From positions 1,922,001 through 1,986,000 of the forward strand of contig NZ_CP019343.1 in assembly GCF_002117105.1 (NCBI RefSeq): a stretch of 64,000 bases of DNA, in the 5' to 3' direction. Shown here one piece after another: positions 1-7,838 of the stretch (position 1 is the first letter of the stretch; every line of letters starts with the position of its first letter). This stretch comes from Oceanicoccus sagamiensis. Lineage in GTDB: Bacteria; Pseudomonadota; Gammaproteobacteria; Pseudomonadales; Dasaniaceae. The position numbers and the translations under genes are program-made. A model generated the notes under the pieces. That model was not told the DNA's origin. It did not search any database and saw nothing but the letters and a program-made list of their open reading frames with translations.

Positions 1-80
1 TTACTGACAGGTGTACAGGCCGCCAGAACAAAGCCGATCAGCACAATCAACAGGCGTTGGGCGGAACATAGTGGGTGCAT
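1..80 (-). CDS. N-terminus of a lipoprotein (partial, cut by window edge)
   Basis: On the minus strand an ATG at 80 opens a frame that runs off the left edge after 26 codons. The visible peptide begins MHPLCSAQRL, continues with a hydrophobic stretch (LLIVLIGFVL) and then LAAC, a canonical lipobox, so the mature protein would be lipidated at Cys23. An AGAGA stretch upstream of the ATG may be the ribosome site. The rest of the protein is outside the window, so its function cannot be named. It is divergent from the glutaredoxin gene, and a Fur-box-like sequence lies between the two. Confidence 0.6.
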   Translation of the reverse strand, partial: MHPLCSAQRLLIVLIGFVLAACTPVS

Positions 81-182
81 AGCAATCTCTCGGTCTTATT
101 GGGGTAGGGGTCAATATAGGCGATTACACCATTGGCGGCAAATACTGCGGCGGGCTTCTTTATAGCTAAAAGGTATCACTAT

Positions 183-201
183 GATAATAACAATCAATTT
201 T
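183..201. promoter_or_regulatory. candidate Fur box
   Basis: The 19 bases starting GATAATAACAATCA match the classical Fur box consensus (GATAATGATAATCATTATC) at 14 of 19 positions by hand alignment. The site lies between the divergent lipoprotein (start 80) and glutaredoxin (start 257). Which gene it would control is unknown, and AT-rich intergenic DNA can give chance matches. Confidence 0.3.
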
Positions 202-256
202 CCTAATCAGGATGCTTGGGCGATACTAGCGCCATCATTTGAAGAGGAGCAGCATC

Positions 257-499
257 ATGCAAAGATTCACTATATTCGGAAAAGAAAGCTGTGGTTTCTG
301 TCGTCGGGCCAAAGAGCTCTGTGAGATTAAAGGGTTGGAATACCGCTATGTCGATATCGAGAAAGAGGGTATCGGTCAGGCTGACCTCGAGAAAACCGTT
401 GGCGGCCCTGTGACCACCGTGCCACAGATCTTCCATGGCCAGAGCCATATCGGAGGCTTTGACGCTCTGGAACGTTTCTTATCAGAACACGCTGCCTAA
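257..499 (+). CDS. grxA: glutaredoxin (GrxA type)
   Basis: An 80-residue protein of the glutaredoxin 1 family: a cytosolic thiol oxidoreductase that uses glutathione to reduce disulfides, for example in ribonucleotide reductase. The active site is CGFC (Cys12, Cys15), whereas E. coli GrxA has CPYC. The conserved TVPQIF cis-proline segment (about 54-59) and the following HIGG glutathione-binding turn are present, as is the YVDI strand. The frame is open from a TTG at 239, but GAGGAG at 244-249 sits 7 bases before the ATG at 257, so I take that start. Length matches the family. Both the Gly in the active site and the short length still fit GrxA best. Confidence 0.9.
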   Translation: MQRFTIFGKESCGFCRRAKELCEIKGLEYRYVDIEKEGIGQADLEKTVGGPVTTVPQIFHGQSHIGGFDALERFLSEHAA

Positions 500-515
500 T
501 TCCTCCATTTTTGCC

Positions 516-647
516 ATTCCCGCCTACGCGGGAATTAGCCCGTAGGGTGGATTATAATCCACCGGTTATGACTGCTTCTGGCTGGGTTTGGTGGATTATA
601 ATCCACCCTACAGTGTTCGGTCGTTGGTTGAGCGGGTAGGCGGGAAT
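516..647. repeat. nested inverted repeats between grxA and the M48 gene
   Basis: An outer pair, ATTCCCGCCTAC (516-527) and its exact complement GTAGGCGGGAAT (636-647), encloses the 70-base palindromic element at 542-611. The left outer arm is itself half of a hairpin, ATTCCCGC-CTAC-GCGGGAAT (516-535). CATTCCCGC...GCGGGAATG hairpins are a REP-like motif common in Proteobacteria. The hairpin at 516-535 could also end grxA transcription, although no T-run follows it. Confidence 0.6.
542..611. repeat. dispersed 70-base palindromic element, copy 1
   Basis: Two 22-base arms (542-563 and 590-611), the left beginning GTAGGGTGGATTATAATCC and the right its exact complement, flank a 26-base centre containing GTTATGACTGCTT. 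Each arm is also internally palindromic (GGTGGATTATAATCCACC), so single-stranded forms can fold in several ways. The same element recurs at 3981-4050 (same length, centre shares GTTATGACTGCTT), 16180-16245 and 47474-47544, with a single arm at 2455-2476. No coding capacity; REP/MITE-like. Confidence 0.85.
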
Positions 648-757
648 GATGGTTATTCTTCTATTTAGCTAAAAGAAAAATTGTTGTTTACCCATGACCC
701 CTATAAAATTTAGTGAGTTACACCTTCACTATTTTTTACAGTCACTGGATAACACCG

Positions 758-1543
758 ATGCAAAAACTTGTAACTCTTATTGCACTAGCCCTAATCACCA
801 CAGCCTGCGCGACTTCCCCAACCGGCCGTTCACAACTGCTACTGATGCCTGAAAGCGAAATGGACCAAATGGGTGTCGCTGCTTTTACTGAAATGAAAAC
901 TACTATCGACGTCGAAAAAGCCGCTGCTACCAACCAATATGTTGACTGTGTTGCCAATGCGGTTATCGCAGTCCTTCCCAGTGATCAACAACGCAACTGG
1001 GAAGTCGTCGTCTTTAAAGATAACAGCGCCAATGCCTTCGCTTTACCCGGTAATAAAATCGGTGTGCATACCGGCATCCTAAAAGTCGCCAGTGACCAAG
1101 GCCAATTAGCTGCAATTATTGGCCATGAGATAGGGCATGTGCTGGCCCAACATGGTAACGAGCGGATGTCGATTGAATATGCCTCGCAAACTAGCCAGCA
1201 ATTATTAGGCGCGGTGATGGAGGGAACACAAGAGGGCGCCATGGTGATGGCGGCTATGGGGGTTGGCGCGCAGTATGGGGTGGCACTGCCTTATAGTCGC
1301 TCACATGAAACTGAAGCGGATTTAATGGGGTTAAGGTTAATGGCAAAGGCGGGTTTTGATCCTCGCGCCAGTGTAACCCTTTGGCATAATATGGCTGCCA
1401 ACGCCAATGGCGCGCCGCCGGAGTTTATGTCGACGCATCCCTCTAGTCAAAGTCGTATAAAAGGTTTGCAAGCTAATATGAAAGAAGCGCTTGATCTATA
1501 TAGTGCGGCGGGCAAGCAAGGCAAAAAGCCCCGCTGTCAATAA
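758..1543 (+). CDS. M48 family metalloprotease (LoiP/Oma1-like), probable lipoprotein
   Basis: A 261-residue envelope zinc protease. After a hydrophobic leader ending in TTAC (Cys17; an imperfect lipobox with Thr at -3) comes the family segment GRSQLLLMPESEMDQMG. The metal site is HEIGH (His123-His127, catalytic Glu124), and the third ligand is likely the Glu in HETEADLMG about 55 residues later. These features match the M48 group that includes E. coli LoiP/YggG and YcaL, which degrade misfolded envelope proteins. The frame extends upstream to 713, but MQKLVTL at 758 is the sensible signal-peptide start. It converges on cysE with 3 bases between the stop codons. Confidence 0.88.
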   Translation: MQKLVTLIALALITTACATSPTGRSQLLLMPESEMDQMGVAAFTEMKTTIDVEKAAATNQYVDCVANAVIAVLPSDQQRNWEVVVFKDNSANAFALPGNKIGVHTGILKVASDQGQLAAIIGHEIGHVLAQHGNERMSIEYASQTSQQLLGAVMEGTQEGAMVMAAMGVGAQYGVALPYSRSHETEADLMGLRLMAKAGFDPRASVTLWHNMAANANGAPPEFMSTHPSSQSRIKGLQANMKEALDLYSAAGKQGKKPRCQ

Positions 1544-1546
1544 TCC

Positions 1547-2371
1547 CTATTTATCGCAATCCATATCACAAGTAATCTCGTGATTCATTTCCAGTGCCGG
1601 TTGATCTGAGGTTGGGCGACCAATCTCTTTTGCTGGCACACCTACTACCGTGGTGTGGGCTTCAACATCTTGCAACACCACACTGCCAGCACCCACCTTA
1701 ACGCCATTGCCAATCTTGATATTGCCCAGAATTTTTGCACCTGCACTGATTAAAACACCGTCGCCAACTTTAGGGTGACGGTCACCTTCTTCTTTACCGG
1801 TGCCGCCCAGTGTTACCGATTGTAAAATAGACACGTTATTGCCCACCACTGCGGTTTCACCGATAACCACACCCGTACCGTGGTCCATCAAAATACCGTG
1901 GCCAATTTTGGCGGCGGGGTGAATATCCACCCCAAATTCTGTAGAGACACAGTTTTGTAAAAACAACGCCAGCTCTTCGCGGCCCTGAGTCCATAACCAG
2001 TGGCCTACACGGTAAGCCTGCAAAGCGTGAAAACCTTTAAAATATAAAAACGGAATCGAATAACTATTACAGGCCGAGTCCCGCTCCAGCACTGCGCGCA
2101 AATCACAGCGAATGGCTTTGCCGATGGAGGGGTCTTCTTTTAAGGCTTGCTCAATCACTTCACGCAGCAATAGAGCCGATGCGGTAGGGCTATCCAACTT
2201 ATGCGCCAGATGAAAACTCAGGGCGCATTCCAGCGACTGGTGATTAAGAATTGTCGAGTGCAAAAAGCTGGTGAGTACCGGCTCTTTACTCAGCGTCTTC
2301 TCAGTTTCCTCGCGGATAGCGAGCCAAATAGTGTCGTTGTCACCGGTAATAGAAATCGGTTGTGTAGCCAT
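1547..2371 (-). CDS. cysE: serine O-acetyltransferase
   Basis: A 274-residue cytosolic enzyme that makes O-acetylserine from serine and acetyl-CoA, the first step of cysteine synthesis. The N-terminal helical SATase domain (1-140, with LREVIEQALKEDPS) precedes a left-handed beta-helix of hexapeptide repeats (VGNNVSI, IGNGVKV, VGAGSVV). The catalytic Asp/His pair is visible in VDIHPAA and MDHGTGVVIGE. Length matches E. coli CysE (273). The acidic and Cys-containing tail (CDMDCDK) replaces the usual Ile-ended tail that docks into CysK. A cysteine synthase gene lies at 19924-20928, so both steps are encoded in the window. Confidence 0.95.
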   Translation of the reverse strand: MATQPISITGDNDTIWLAIREETEKTLSKEPVLTSFLHSTILNHQSLECALSFHLAHKLDSPTASALLLREVIEQALKEDPSIGKAIRCDLRAVLERDSACNSYSIPFLYFKGFHALQAYRVGHWLWTQGREELALFLQNCVSTEFGVDIHPAAKIGHGILMDHGTGVVIGETAVVGNNVSILQSVTLGGTGKEEGDRHPKVGDGVLISAGAKILGNIKIGNGVKVGAGSVVLQDVEAHTTVVGVPAKEIGRPTSDQPALEMNHEITCDMDCDK

Positions 2372-2454
2372 GACGAGCGTCCGTATATCAATAAATTATT
2401 GCTAGTGCTTAATTGTGGGGGCTGATTACCCCGTAATCAACCCGTAATCCCCCC

Positions 2455-2476
2455 GTAGGGTGGATTATAATCCACC
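2455..2476. repeat. single 22-base arm of the palindromic element
   Basis: An exact copy of the arm that begins GTAGGGTGGATTATAATCC. It has no partner arm. It overlaps the 3' end of the TrmB-family gene, whose stop codon (2465-2467 on the minus strand) lies inside it. Just upstream (about 2430-2454) the short word CCCGTAATC is repeated. Confidence 0.8.
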
Positions 2477-3145
2477 AAAACCCCGGTCAAGATCACAAAT
2501 ACAACGCCATAGCACCTGCCCAGACTCACCATATTTACGCTCAAAGGGCGTAATCACGGGCTCCGGCGTAAAAGGCTTGGACTTTGCGCTAAAGCCCGCT
2601 ATCTCCAGGGCTGCGGCAAATTCCTGTACATAGACGGGCCAATTACTGCGAAGTTCCACCTCGCCCTTTAAAGCCAGTAGGCTGGGGAAGAGGGGGGAGC
2701 CATGCACCCGACGCTTGAGTTGGGAGGATTTGGGCCATGGGTTGGGGTAAAACACGCAATGCCTGGCCAGTTGCCAGTTAGCATCCACCGCCAGCCGCCA
2801 AAAATCATCCACATCCGCCCGCAGCAGCAGGTAATTATCGACGCCGGATTGGCGGTAGTGTTCATCGTGCTTGGCGAGCCTGACCACGGACTTATCAATA
2901 CCAATCACCAATGCCTCGGGATACTGTCTGGCAAGATTTACCGTGCTTTCACCCACTCCGCAATAGGAGTCGAGAATAAGGTTGCCTTGATATTGGCTTG
3001 CCCGCTGCTCAGCCTGCTCAAAGACCTCAAGACTATAGTCGGGGTAAGGGCGGCGAAAACGCGAGTTTAAATGGCGGCGCACTACCGGCTCCAGGCTGTC
3101 GTGGATACCGGCTTGGTTGCTGGTGATAATGCGGGAGTTGGGCAC
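2465..3145 (-). CDS. TrmB-family SAM-dependent methyltransferase
   Basis: A 226-residue Rossmann methyltransferase. The SAM-binding motif is LDSYCGVGEST (about 58-68), followed by VIGIDKS. The NPWPKSSQLKRR segment matches the tRNA (guanine-N7) methyltransferase TrmB signature NPWPKKRHxKRR. The SAM loop differs from the EIGFGMG of classical TrmB, so this is probably the TrmB-like group found in many gammaproteobacteria. I therefore leave the tRNA m7G46 assignment open and give no symbol. The last few codons and the stop are supplied by a palindromic repeat arm. It is divergent from the acyltransferase that follows. Confidence 0.75.
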   Translation of the reverse strand: MPNSRIITSNQAGIHDSLEPVVRRHLNSRFRRPYPDYSLEVFEQAEQRASQYQGNLILDSYCGVGESTVNLARQYPEALVIGIDKSVVRLAKHDEHYRQSGVDNYLLLRADVDDFWRLAVDANWQLARHCVFYPNPWPKSSQLKRRVHGSPLFPSLLALKGEVELRSNWPVYVQEFAAALEIAGFSAKSKPFTPEPVITPFERKYGESGQVLWRCICDLDRGFGGL

Positions 3146-3258
3146 AGTGATATTCGCTGGTAAATGGGTCGGTGATTATAGCAGGGATAAGCCTTCAGTG
3201 ATTGCGAATCCATAACGGTGCTGGCAGACTGTTTTTAGCCAACCGCAATGGAACCATC

Positions 3259-3981
3259 ATGAGACAAGATCGTCGCCCTTATTGGGTTAAAAAAAATTAC
3301 CTAAGCTTTCGCCGCTGGTACGCCAACCATTTCTTGCGTCCCGCCTGTGATGAGCTGGGTGATCACCACACCATTATGAAACCCTGGTATGTCGATATTT
3401 CCGGCCCGAATATTTCTATTGGCCAATGCGCCACCATAATTGGTGAGCCCAGTGACCGGGTGAAATTGGGTGTTTGGGGGCGTGAGCCTGACCAGGGTGA
3501 ATTGCGTATTGGAGATTATGTGCTGATTAGCCCGGGTTGCCGAATTTCTGCGGGCGATAAAATTATTATTGGAGACAGTGTGATGATGGCCAACGGTGTT
3601 TATATTACCGATTCTGATTGGCATGGTGTTTATGATCGCGCGCACCGTACAGATGAAATAGCACCGGTGGTGATTAAAGATAATGTTTGGTTGGGTGATG
3701 GCAGTAAGGTGTTAAAGGGTGTGACCATTGGTGAGAATAGTATTGTGGCGGCGGGGGCGGTGGTCACTAAGAATGTTGCAGCGAATGTAGTGGTGGCGGG
3801 TAATCCGGCTAAGGTGGTAAAGGAGTTAGATACGGAAAGGGAGATGGTTACGCGCAAGGAGTATTTTGCTGACCCGCTTGGTCAGGAGCGATTTTTTGAT
3901 GCGGTGGATCAGGCGGTGCTAAAAGAAAATACATGGTTGAATTGGTTACGTGCTGTAATCTCCCCCAACAAACATGATTAG
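3259..3981 (+). CDS. hexapeptide-repeat acyltransferase (WbbJ/LbH type)
   Basis: A 240-residue protein built on a left-handed beta-helix: I-G-x-x-x-x repeats such as ISIGQCAT, LRIGDYV, IIGDSVMMANG, IGENSIVAAGAVVTKNV and the closing VVAGNPAKVVKEL. This is typical of CoA-dependent O-acetyl or O-acyl transferases acting on sugars or small molecules. The acceptor cannot be told from sequence. The segment ITDSDWHG supplies the family's usual catalytic His. The frame is open from a TTG at 3202, but ATG 3259 preceded by GGAA fits better. The stop TAG shares its last base with the first base of a palindromic element. Confidence 0.8.
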   Translation: MRQDRRPYWVKKNYLSFRRWYANHFLRPACDELGDHHTIMKPWYVDISGPNISIGQCATIIGEPSDRVKLGVWGREPDQGELRIGDYVLISPGCRISAGDKIIIGDSVMMANGVYITDSDWHGVYDRAHRTDEIAPVVIKDNVWLGDGSKVLKGVTIGENSIVAAGAVVTKNVAANVVVAGNPAKVVKELDTEREMVTRKEYFADPLGQERFFDAVDQAVLKENTWLNWLRAVISPNKHD

Positions 3982-4050
3982 TAGGGTGGATTATAATCCA
4001 CCAGTTATGACTGCTTCGTGCAAGGCTTGGTGGATTATAATCCACCCTAC
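3981..4050. repeat. dispersed 70-base palindromic element, copy 2
   Basis: Arms at 3981-4002 and 4029-4050 are identical in sequence to those at 542-611. The 26-base centre shares GTTATGACTGCTT with copy 1 and diverges elsewhere. The element starts on the last base of the acyltransferase stop codon and may act as its 3' end hairpin. Confidence 0.85.
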
Positions 4051-4190
4051 TATGTTTTGCCGTTAGTTGAGTCTTGAAGCCTCTTATTGGCTTAAAACGC
4101 CTACCCGATAATACGCTTTAGCTGATTTAAGGTATTTGTACCGTACAGCAATGTGCCTTCGAGGGAATGACGGTTAGGTATATGTTCGGT

Positions 4191-5171
4191 TTAGAAGAGT
4201 TGCAAAGCCGGCTCATTAATCAAAGCAAACTGCTCTCTCAACTCCAATATATGATCCGACCAATACCGCGCCGTATTAAACCAGGGGAAATTATGCGGGA
4301 ACGCCGGATCTTCCCAGCGCCTTGCCAGCCAGGCACTGTAATGAATAATCCTTAACGTCCTAAGTGCCTCAATCAAATGCAATTGCCGAGGGTCAAAATC
4401 AAAAAATTCATTATACCCTTCTACCAATTCACTGATCTGTGCCGTTTGATTGGGCCTATCCCCAGACATAAACATCCACAAGTCCTGAATAGCCGGTGCC
4501 ATCCGGCTATCATCCAAATCCACAAAGTGGGGCGACTCGCCGCGCCATAGAATATTGCCTGAATGGCAATCGCCGTGAACACGTATATTAGTAAAGGTAG
4601 TTTGGGCAAATTGTTCTTTAATGGTTTTTAGTAGATCTTCGCATAGGCTGACATAGGCGGTGCGTAAATCGTTGGGAATAAAGTGTTCGCTAATGAGTTG
4701 AAAGCTATTTTCACCAAAGGATTGGATGTCCAGTGTAGGGCGGTGCTGAAAGTCCTTCATGGCACCAATGGCATGAATTCTTCCCGTTAGTCGGCCAAGA
4801 ATTAGTAGGTTATCTAAATCATCCAGCTCCGGGGCATGGCCGCCTTTGCGTTGGTAAACAGAAAATTGATAGCCGTCATAATCGAGCAAGGTTTTACCGT
4901 CTTCATTTTTTAACGGCGGCACGACAGGAATCTCAGCATCAAAGAGTTCATAGCTAAACTCATGCTCTTCTAATATCTGTGCTTCAGTCCAGCGCTCCGG
5001 GCGGTAGAATTTAACAATCACCGGGTCGCCTTCATCCATGCCTACTTGATACACACGGTTTTCATAACTGTTTAACGGAAAAATCCGTAAGTCGGTTAAG
5101 CGACCTGTGCTTTCTACGGCATCAATCACTAATTCCGGTGTTAGTCTGTCGTAGGGGTGGGGGTTAGGCAT
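4191..5171 (-). CDS. srkA: stress response kinase A (YihE/SrkA)
   Basis: A 326-residue cytosolic Ser/Thr kinase of the aminoglycoside-phosphotransferase fold, the size of E. coli SrkA (328). The N-terminal lobe has the family segment NSYENRVYQVG and the lysine in VIVKFYRPER. The catalytic loop is RVHGDCHSGNILW and the metal-binding aspartates are in FVDLDDSRMAPAIQDLW. In E. coli SrkA protects against stress-induced death, acting against MazEF. The start overlaps the modC stop in TAATG, so translation is probably coupled to the molybdate operon, an unexpected partnership. E. coli srkA is instead linked to dsbA. Confidence 0.92.
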   Translation of the reverse strand: MPNPHPYDRLTPELVIDAVESTGRLTDLRIFPLNSYENRVYQVGMDEGDPVIVKFYRPERWTEAQILEEHEFSYELFDAEIPVVPPLKNEDGKTLLDYDGYQFSVYQRKGGHAPELDDLDNLLILGRLTGRIHAIGAMKDFQHRPTLDIQSFGENSFQLISEHFIPNDLRTAYVSLCEDLLKTIKEQFAQTTFTNIRVHGDCHSGNILWRGESPHFVDLDDSRMAPAIQDLWMFMSGDRPNQTAQISELVEGYNEFFDFDPRQLHLIEALRTLRIIHYSAWLARRWEDPAFPHNFPWFNTARYWSDHILELREQFALINEPALQLF

Positions 5172-6256
5172 TAGTGTTCTCGTTGATCGCTAAGTAGCGC
5201 GACGGTTTTGATTTGAGCATAGACTTGTTGGCCAACGCTAAGTTCCAATCGGGTGACGGATTTATGGGTGAGCCGCACAAGAATAAATTGGTGGGCTACC
5301 GCGAGTTTAATCAGCACTCTGGCGCTGCTATCGCTTTGTTCAATCTCGGTGATGGTGGCGGGTAGTATATTGAGAATACTGCTGTGTTCGGCACGCTCCA
5401 GATTAATGCTGACATCTCTGGCGGGAATGCGAATACGCACAGGCTCATCTTCTCGGCCTTCAATAGCGGTAATCCATAAAGACAAATGGTTATCGATTAA
5501 TAATTCCGTTAGGTGGTTTTTCCTGTCGTGCTGTTCAATGGTGGCATTAATAATACTGGCCGCATTTTCTTCATGGCTCAGTGGTAAATCAATACGGTGG
5601 CTAAGTTCCAGCAAGGGGCCTTGGGCAATAAGTTGGCCTTTATCAATCAGTAATAACTGATCGGCTAATTGGCTGACTTCTTCAAAGTCATGACTGACAT
5701 AAATAATGGGTGTTGCCATGTTGGCTTGCAGGGCTTGCAGGTGTTTAATAATACGCTGCTTGCTGGCGCCGTCGAGGGAGGCCAGAGGTTCGTCCATTAA
5801 AATTAATTCTGGGCTGCTTAGCAGCGCTCTGGCAATGGCAACCCGTTGTTGTTCGCCGCCAGATAGCTGGTCGGGAAATTGTTTTATCAGTTTGCCAATT
5901 TCTAACCAGTCACACACATCCTGCAAACTGGGGCCTTCGGGGTTAAAACGGCGCTGGTAGGCATAACGAAGATTGCCTTCAACACTTAAATGAGGAAAAA
6001 GTCGGGGTTCCTGAAATACATAAGCGATATGGCGTTGCTGTGGGGGCAGCGCGCTGTCGTTATCCTGCCATACGGTTCCGTTAAAACTTAACTGCCCTTG
6101 GGTTTCCGGTTCCAGCCCTGCCAACCAGCGTAGTAAAGTGGTTTTACCCGCACCGCTGGGGCCATAGATAGCTGTAAAGCCTTTGGCTTCCAAGGTGGTA
6201 TCAATCGCCAGTGAAAAGTTGTCGCGCTCCAGATTAAGCTTAATGGTTAGGCTCAT
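5171..6256 (-). CDS. modC: molybdate ABC transporter ATP-binding protein ModC
   Basis: A 361-residue ATPase energising molybdate import. Walker A is GPSGAGKTT (32-40), the ABC signature LSGGEQQR, Walker B LILMDEP, followed by the switch His in VSHDFEEV. The C-terminal third carries a TOBE/Mop-type domain (about 290-357), as in E. coli ModC (352), where it binds oxyanion. It overlaps modB by 4 bases (ATGA) and srkA by 1 base. Confidence 0.95.
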   Translation of the reverse strand: MSLTIKLNLERDNFSLAIDTTLEAKGFTAIYGPSGAGKTTLLRWLAGLEPETQGQLSFNGTVWQDNDSALPPQQRHIAYVFQEPRLFPHLSVEGNLRYAYQRRFNPEGPSLQDVCDWLEIGKLIKQFPDQLSGGEQQRVAIARALLSSPELILMDEPLASLDGASKQRIIKHLQALQANMATPIIYVSHDFEEVSQLADQLLLIDKGQLIAQGPLLELSHRIDLPLSHEENAASIINATIEQHDRKNHLTELLIDNHLSLWITAIEGREDEPVRIRIPARDVSINLERAEHSSILNILPATITEIEQSDSSARVLIKLAVAHQFILVRLTHKSVTRLELSVGQQVYAQIKTVALLSDQREH

Positions 6257-6945
6257 AACAAGCCTGCCTTGCTCGACTTAGCATCGCCGCGTTTTAAGCT
6301 ATAAATAAAACCTAGTAACAGCAAAGAAAAAATCACTAGCCCACCCGCTAACCAATGGGCTTCGCTGTACTGTAGGTTTTCTACTTTGTCATAGAGGCTA
6401 ATGGACAGTACCTGAGTCTCACCCGGAATGTTGCCGCCGATCATTAACACTACGCCAAACTCACCAATCGTATGGGCAAAACCTAAACTGGCGGCGGTAA
6501 TAAAGCTGCGCTTGCATAATGGAAGCACTAGCGAAATAAATTGGTCGTTAAAAGAGGCCCCCATAGTGGCAGCGGCTTCAAATAATTTTTTGGGTAATTG
6601 CTCAAAACTGGTTTGCAGCGGTTGCACCACAAAGGGTAGCGAATATAGTACCGAGCCAATCACCAAAGCACTAAAACTAAAAGCCAAGGGCTTACCCGTA
6701 GCCCCTAACCAAAATTGACCAAAGGGGCTGGTGGGAGAAAAGGCCAGTAATAAATAAAAACCCAATACGGTAGGAGGTAATACCAAGGGCAGCGCAACAA
6801 TTGCTTCAAACAGCGCTTTGCCTCGGTTGCGGGTATGGGCCAGCCACCAGGCTAAGGGTGTGCCCAGTACTAACAATATCACCGTGGTGACTGCCGCCAG
6901 CTTGAGGGTCAGCACTATAGCAGTCAGGTCTTGCTCTGGCAGCAT
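6253..6945 (-). CDS. modB: molybdate ABC transporter permease ModB
   Basis: A 230-residue inner-membrane permease with about five or six hydrophobic segments. The EAA loop that contacts ModC is visible as EAAATMGASFNDQFISLVLP. The N-terminal segment LAVTTVILLVLGTPLAWWLA and the central LPLVLPPTVLGFYLL match ModB/CysT-type permeases. It starts 11 bases after modA ends and overlaps modC by 4 bases, consistent with a single modA-modB-modC-srkA transcript. Confidence 0.94.
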   Translation of the reverse strand: MLPEQDLTAIVLTLKLAAVTTVILLVLGTPLAWWLAHTRNRGKALFEAIVALPLVLPPTVLGFYLLLAFSPTSPFGQFWLGATGKPLAFSFSALVIGSVLYSLPFVVQPLQTSFEQLPKKLFEAAATMGASFNDQFISLVLPLCKRSFITAASLGFAHTIGEFGVVLMIGGNIPGETQVLSISLYDKVENLQYSEAHWLAGGLVIFSLLLLGFIYSLKRGDAKSSKAGLL

Positions 6946-6956
6946 AGGGGGTCTCG

Positions 6957-7712
6957 TTAAATCTCGTAACCTTGTTGGCGGATAATTTGTTTAGCAGGCT
7001 CCGACTTTAAAAACGCTAAAAAGCTGATGGCGGCCTGATTATTTTCGCCTGATTGTAACAGGATCATTTGCTGGCGTATCGGTTGATACCAGGGTTGTGG
7101 GATCGGCCAATAGGCAATAGCGGGTGTGAGGTGTTTTACTTGTGATAGTGCGGCTAGCCCAATGGGAGCATTGCCGGTGGCAACAAACTGAAAGGTCTGC
7201 CCTATATTGCTGCCTTTTACTAAAGAGGCTTGGCTGCTTTGCCACCGTTTAAGGTATTGCAATGTCTCTTTGGCGGCAACGCCGTAGGGGGCAAGGTCCG
7301 GGTTGGCGATCGCCACTTTTTGTTGTGCTTTAACAGTCGCGTCAAGCGTGGCTAACAAGCCTTGTTGGCTGTCGATTATTTGTCCGCTGGTGACTGCCAC
7401 TAGTCGGCCTATAGCATAAGTGCTTCTCGAGTTAGCTGCCCCCAGTGCTCGCTGTTCCAGTGTTGTCGGGTAGCGACTATCTGCCGATAAAAACATGTCA
7501 AAGGGGGCGCCATAAATAATCTGGTTAAACAAAGTCCCACTGGAAGCATAGCTGTAGCGCAACTGGTGTTCGGGGTATTGTTTTTGGAAGGCGGCATTCA
7601 GCTTGGCGATAGCCCCTTTAAAATTGGTGGCAACAGCAACGGTGGCGGTATCCGCAAACAAGGTGTTGCACAGGCAAAGCGCAAAGCCAATAAAATATAA
7701 TCGTGGTCGCAT
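6957..7712 (-). CDS. modA: molybdate-binding periplasmic protein ModA
   Basis: A 251-residue periplasmic binding protein with a signal peptide (MRPRLYFIGFALCLCNTLFA). It opens with VAVATNFKGAI and contains SYASSGTLFNQIIYGAPFD, the family's oxyanion-binding Ser/Thr region, and FLSADSRYP. The end, LKSEPAKQIIRQQGYEI, is the typical ModA tail. An in-frame GTG at 7751 gives a longer product, but the ATG at 7712 puts the signal peptide at the N-terminus. No clear ModE operator is visible in the short region (7713-7838) shared with the divergent porin. Confidence 0.92.
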   Translation of the reverse strand: MRPRLYFIGFALCLCNTLFADTATVAVATNFKGAIAKLNAAFQKQYPEHQLRYSYASSGTLFNQIIYGAPFDMFLSADSRYPTTLEQRALGAANSRSTYAIGRLVAVTSGQIIDSQQGLLATLDATVKAQQKVAIANPDLAPYGVAAKETLQYLKRWQSSQASLVKGSNIGQTFQFVATGNAPIGLAALSQVKHLTPAIAYWPIPQPWYQPIRQQMILLQSGENNQAAISFLAFLKSEPAKQIIRQQGYEI

Positions 7713-7838
7713 AGTGTTGGGGGCAGTGGATATCAGTGTTGATCTTAGCACTGTTTGATCGCTGGTATCGCCATAGCTTTGCTGCTAATTTAGGTTTTAT
7801 GTCTGGCTGATAACAATAAACCGAGAAGTCGTTATTCC

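Noticed and set aside
181-330. Open frame from ATG 181 overlapping grxA in another frame
   Set aside because: No ribosome site; most of its length is the shadow of glutaredoxin coding sequence.
7713-7838. ModE operator upstream of modA
   Set aside because: No CGTTATATA-type inverted repeat found on either strand.
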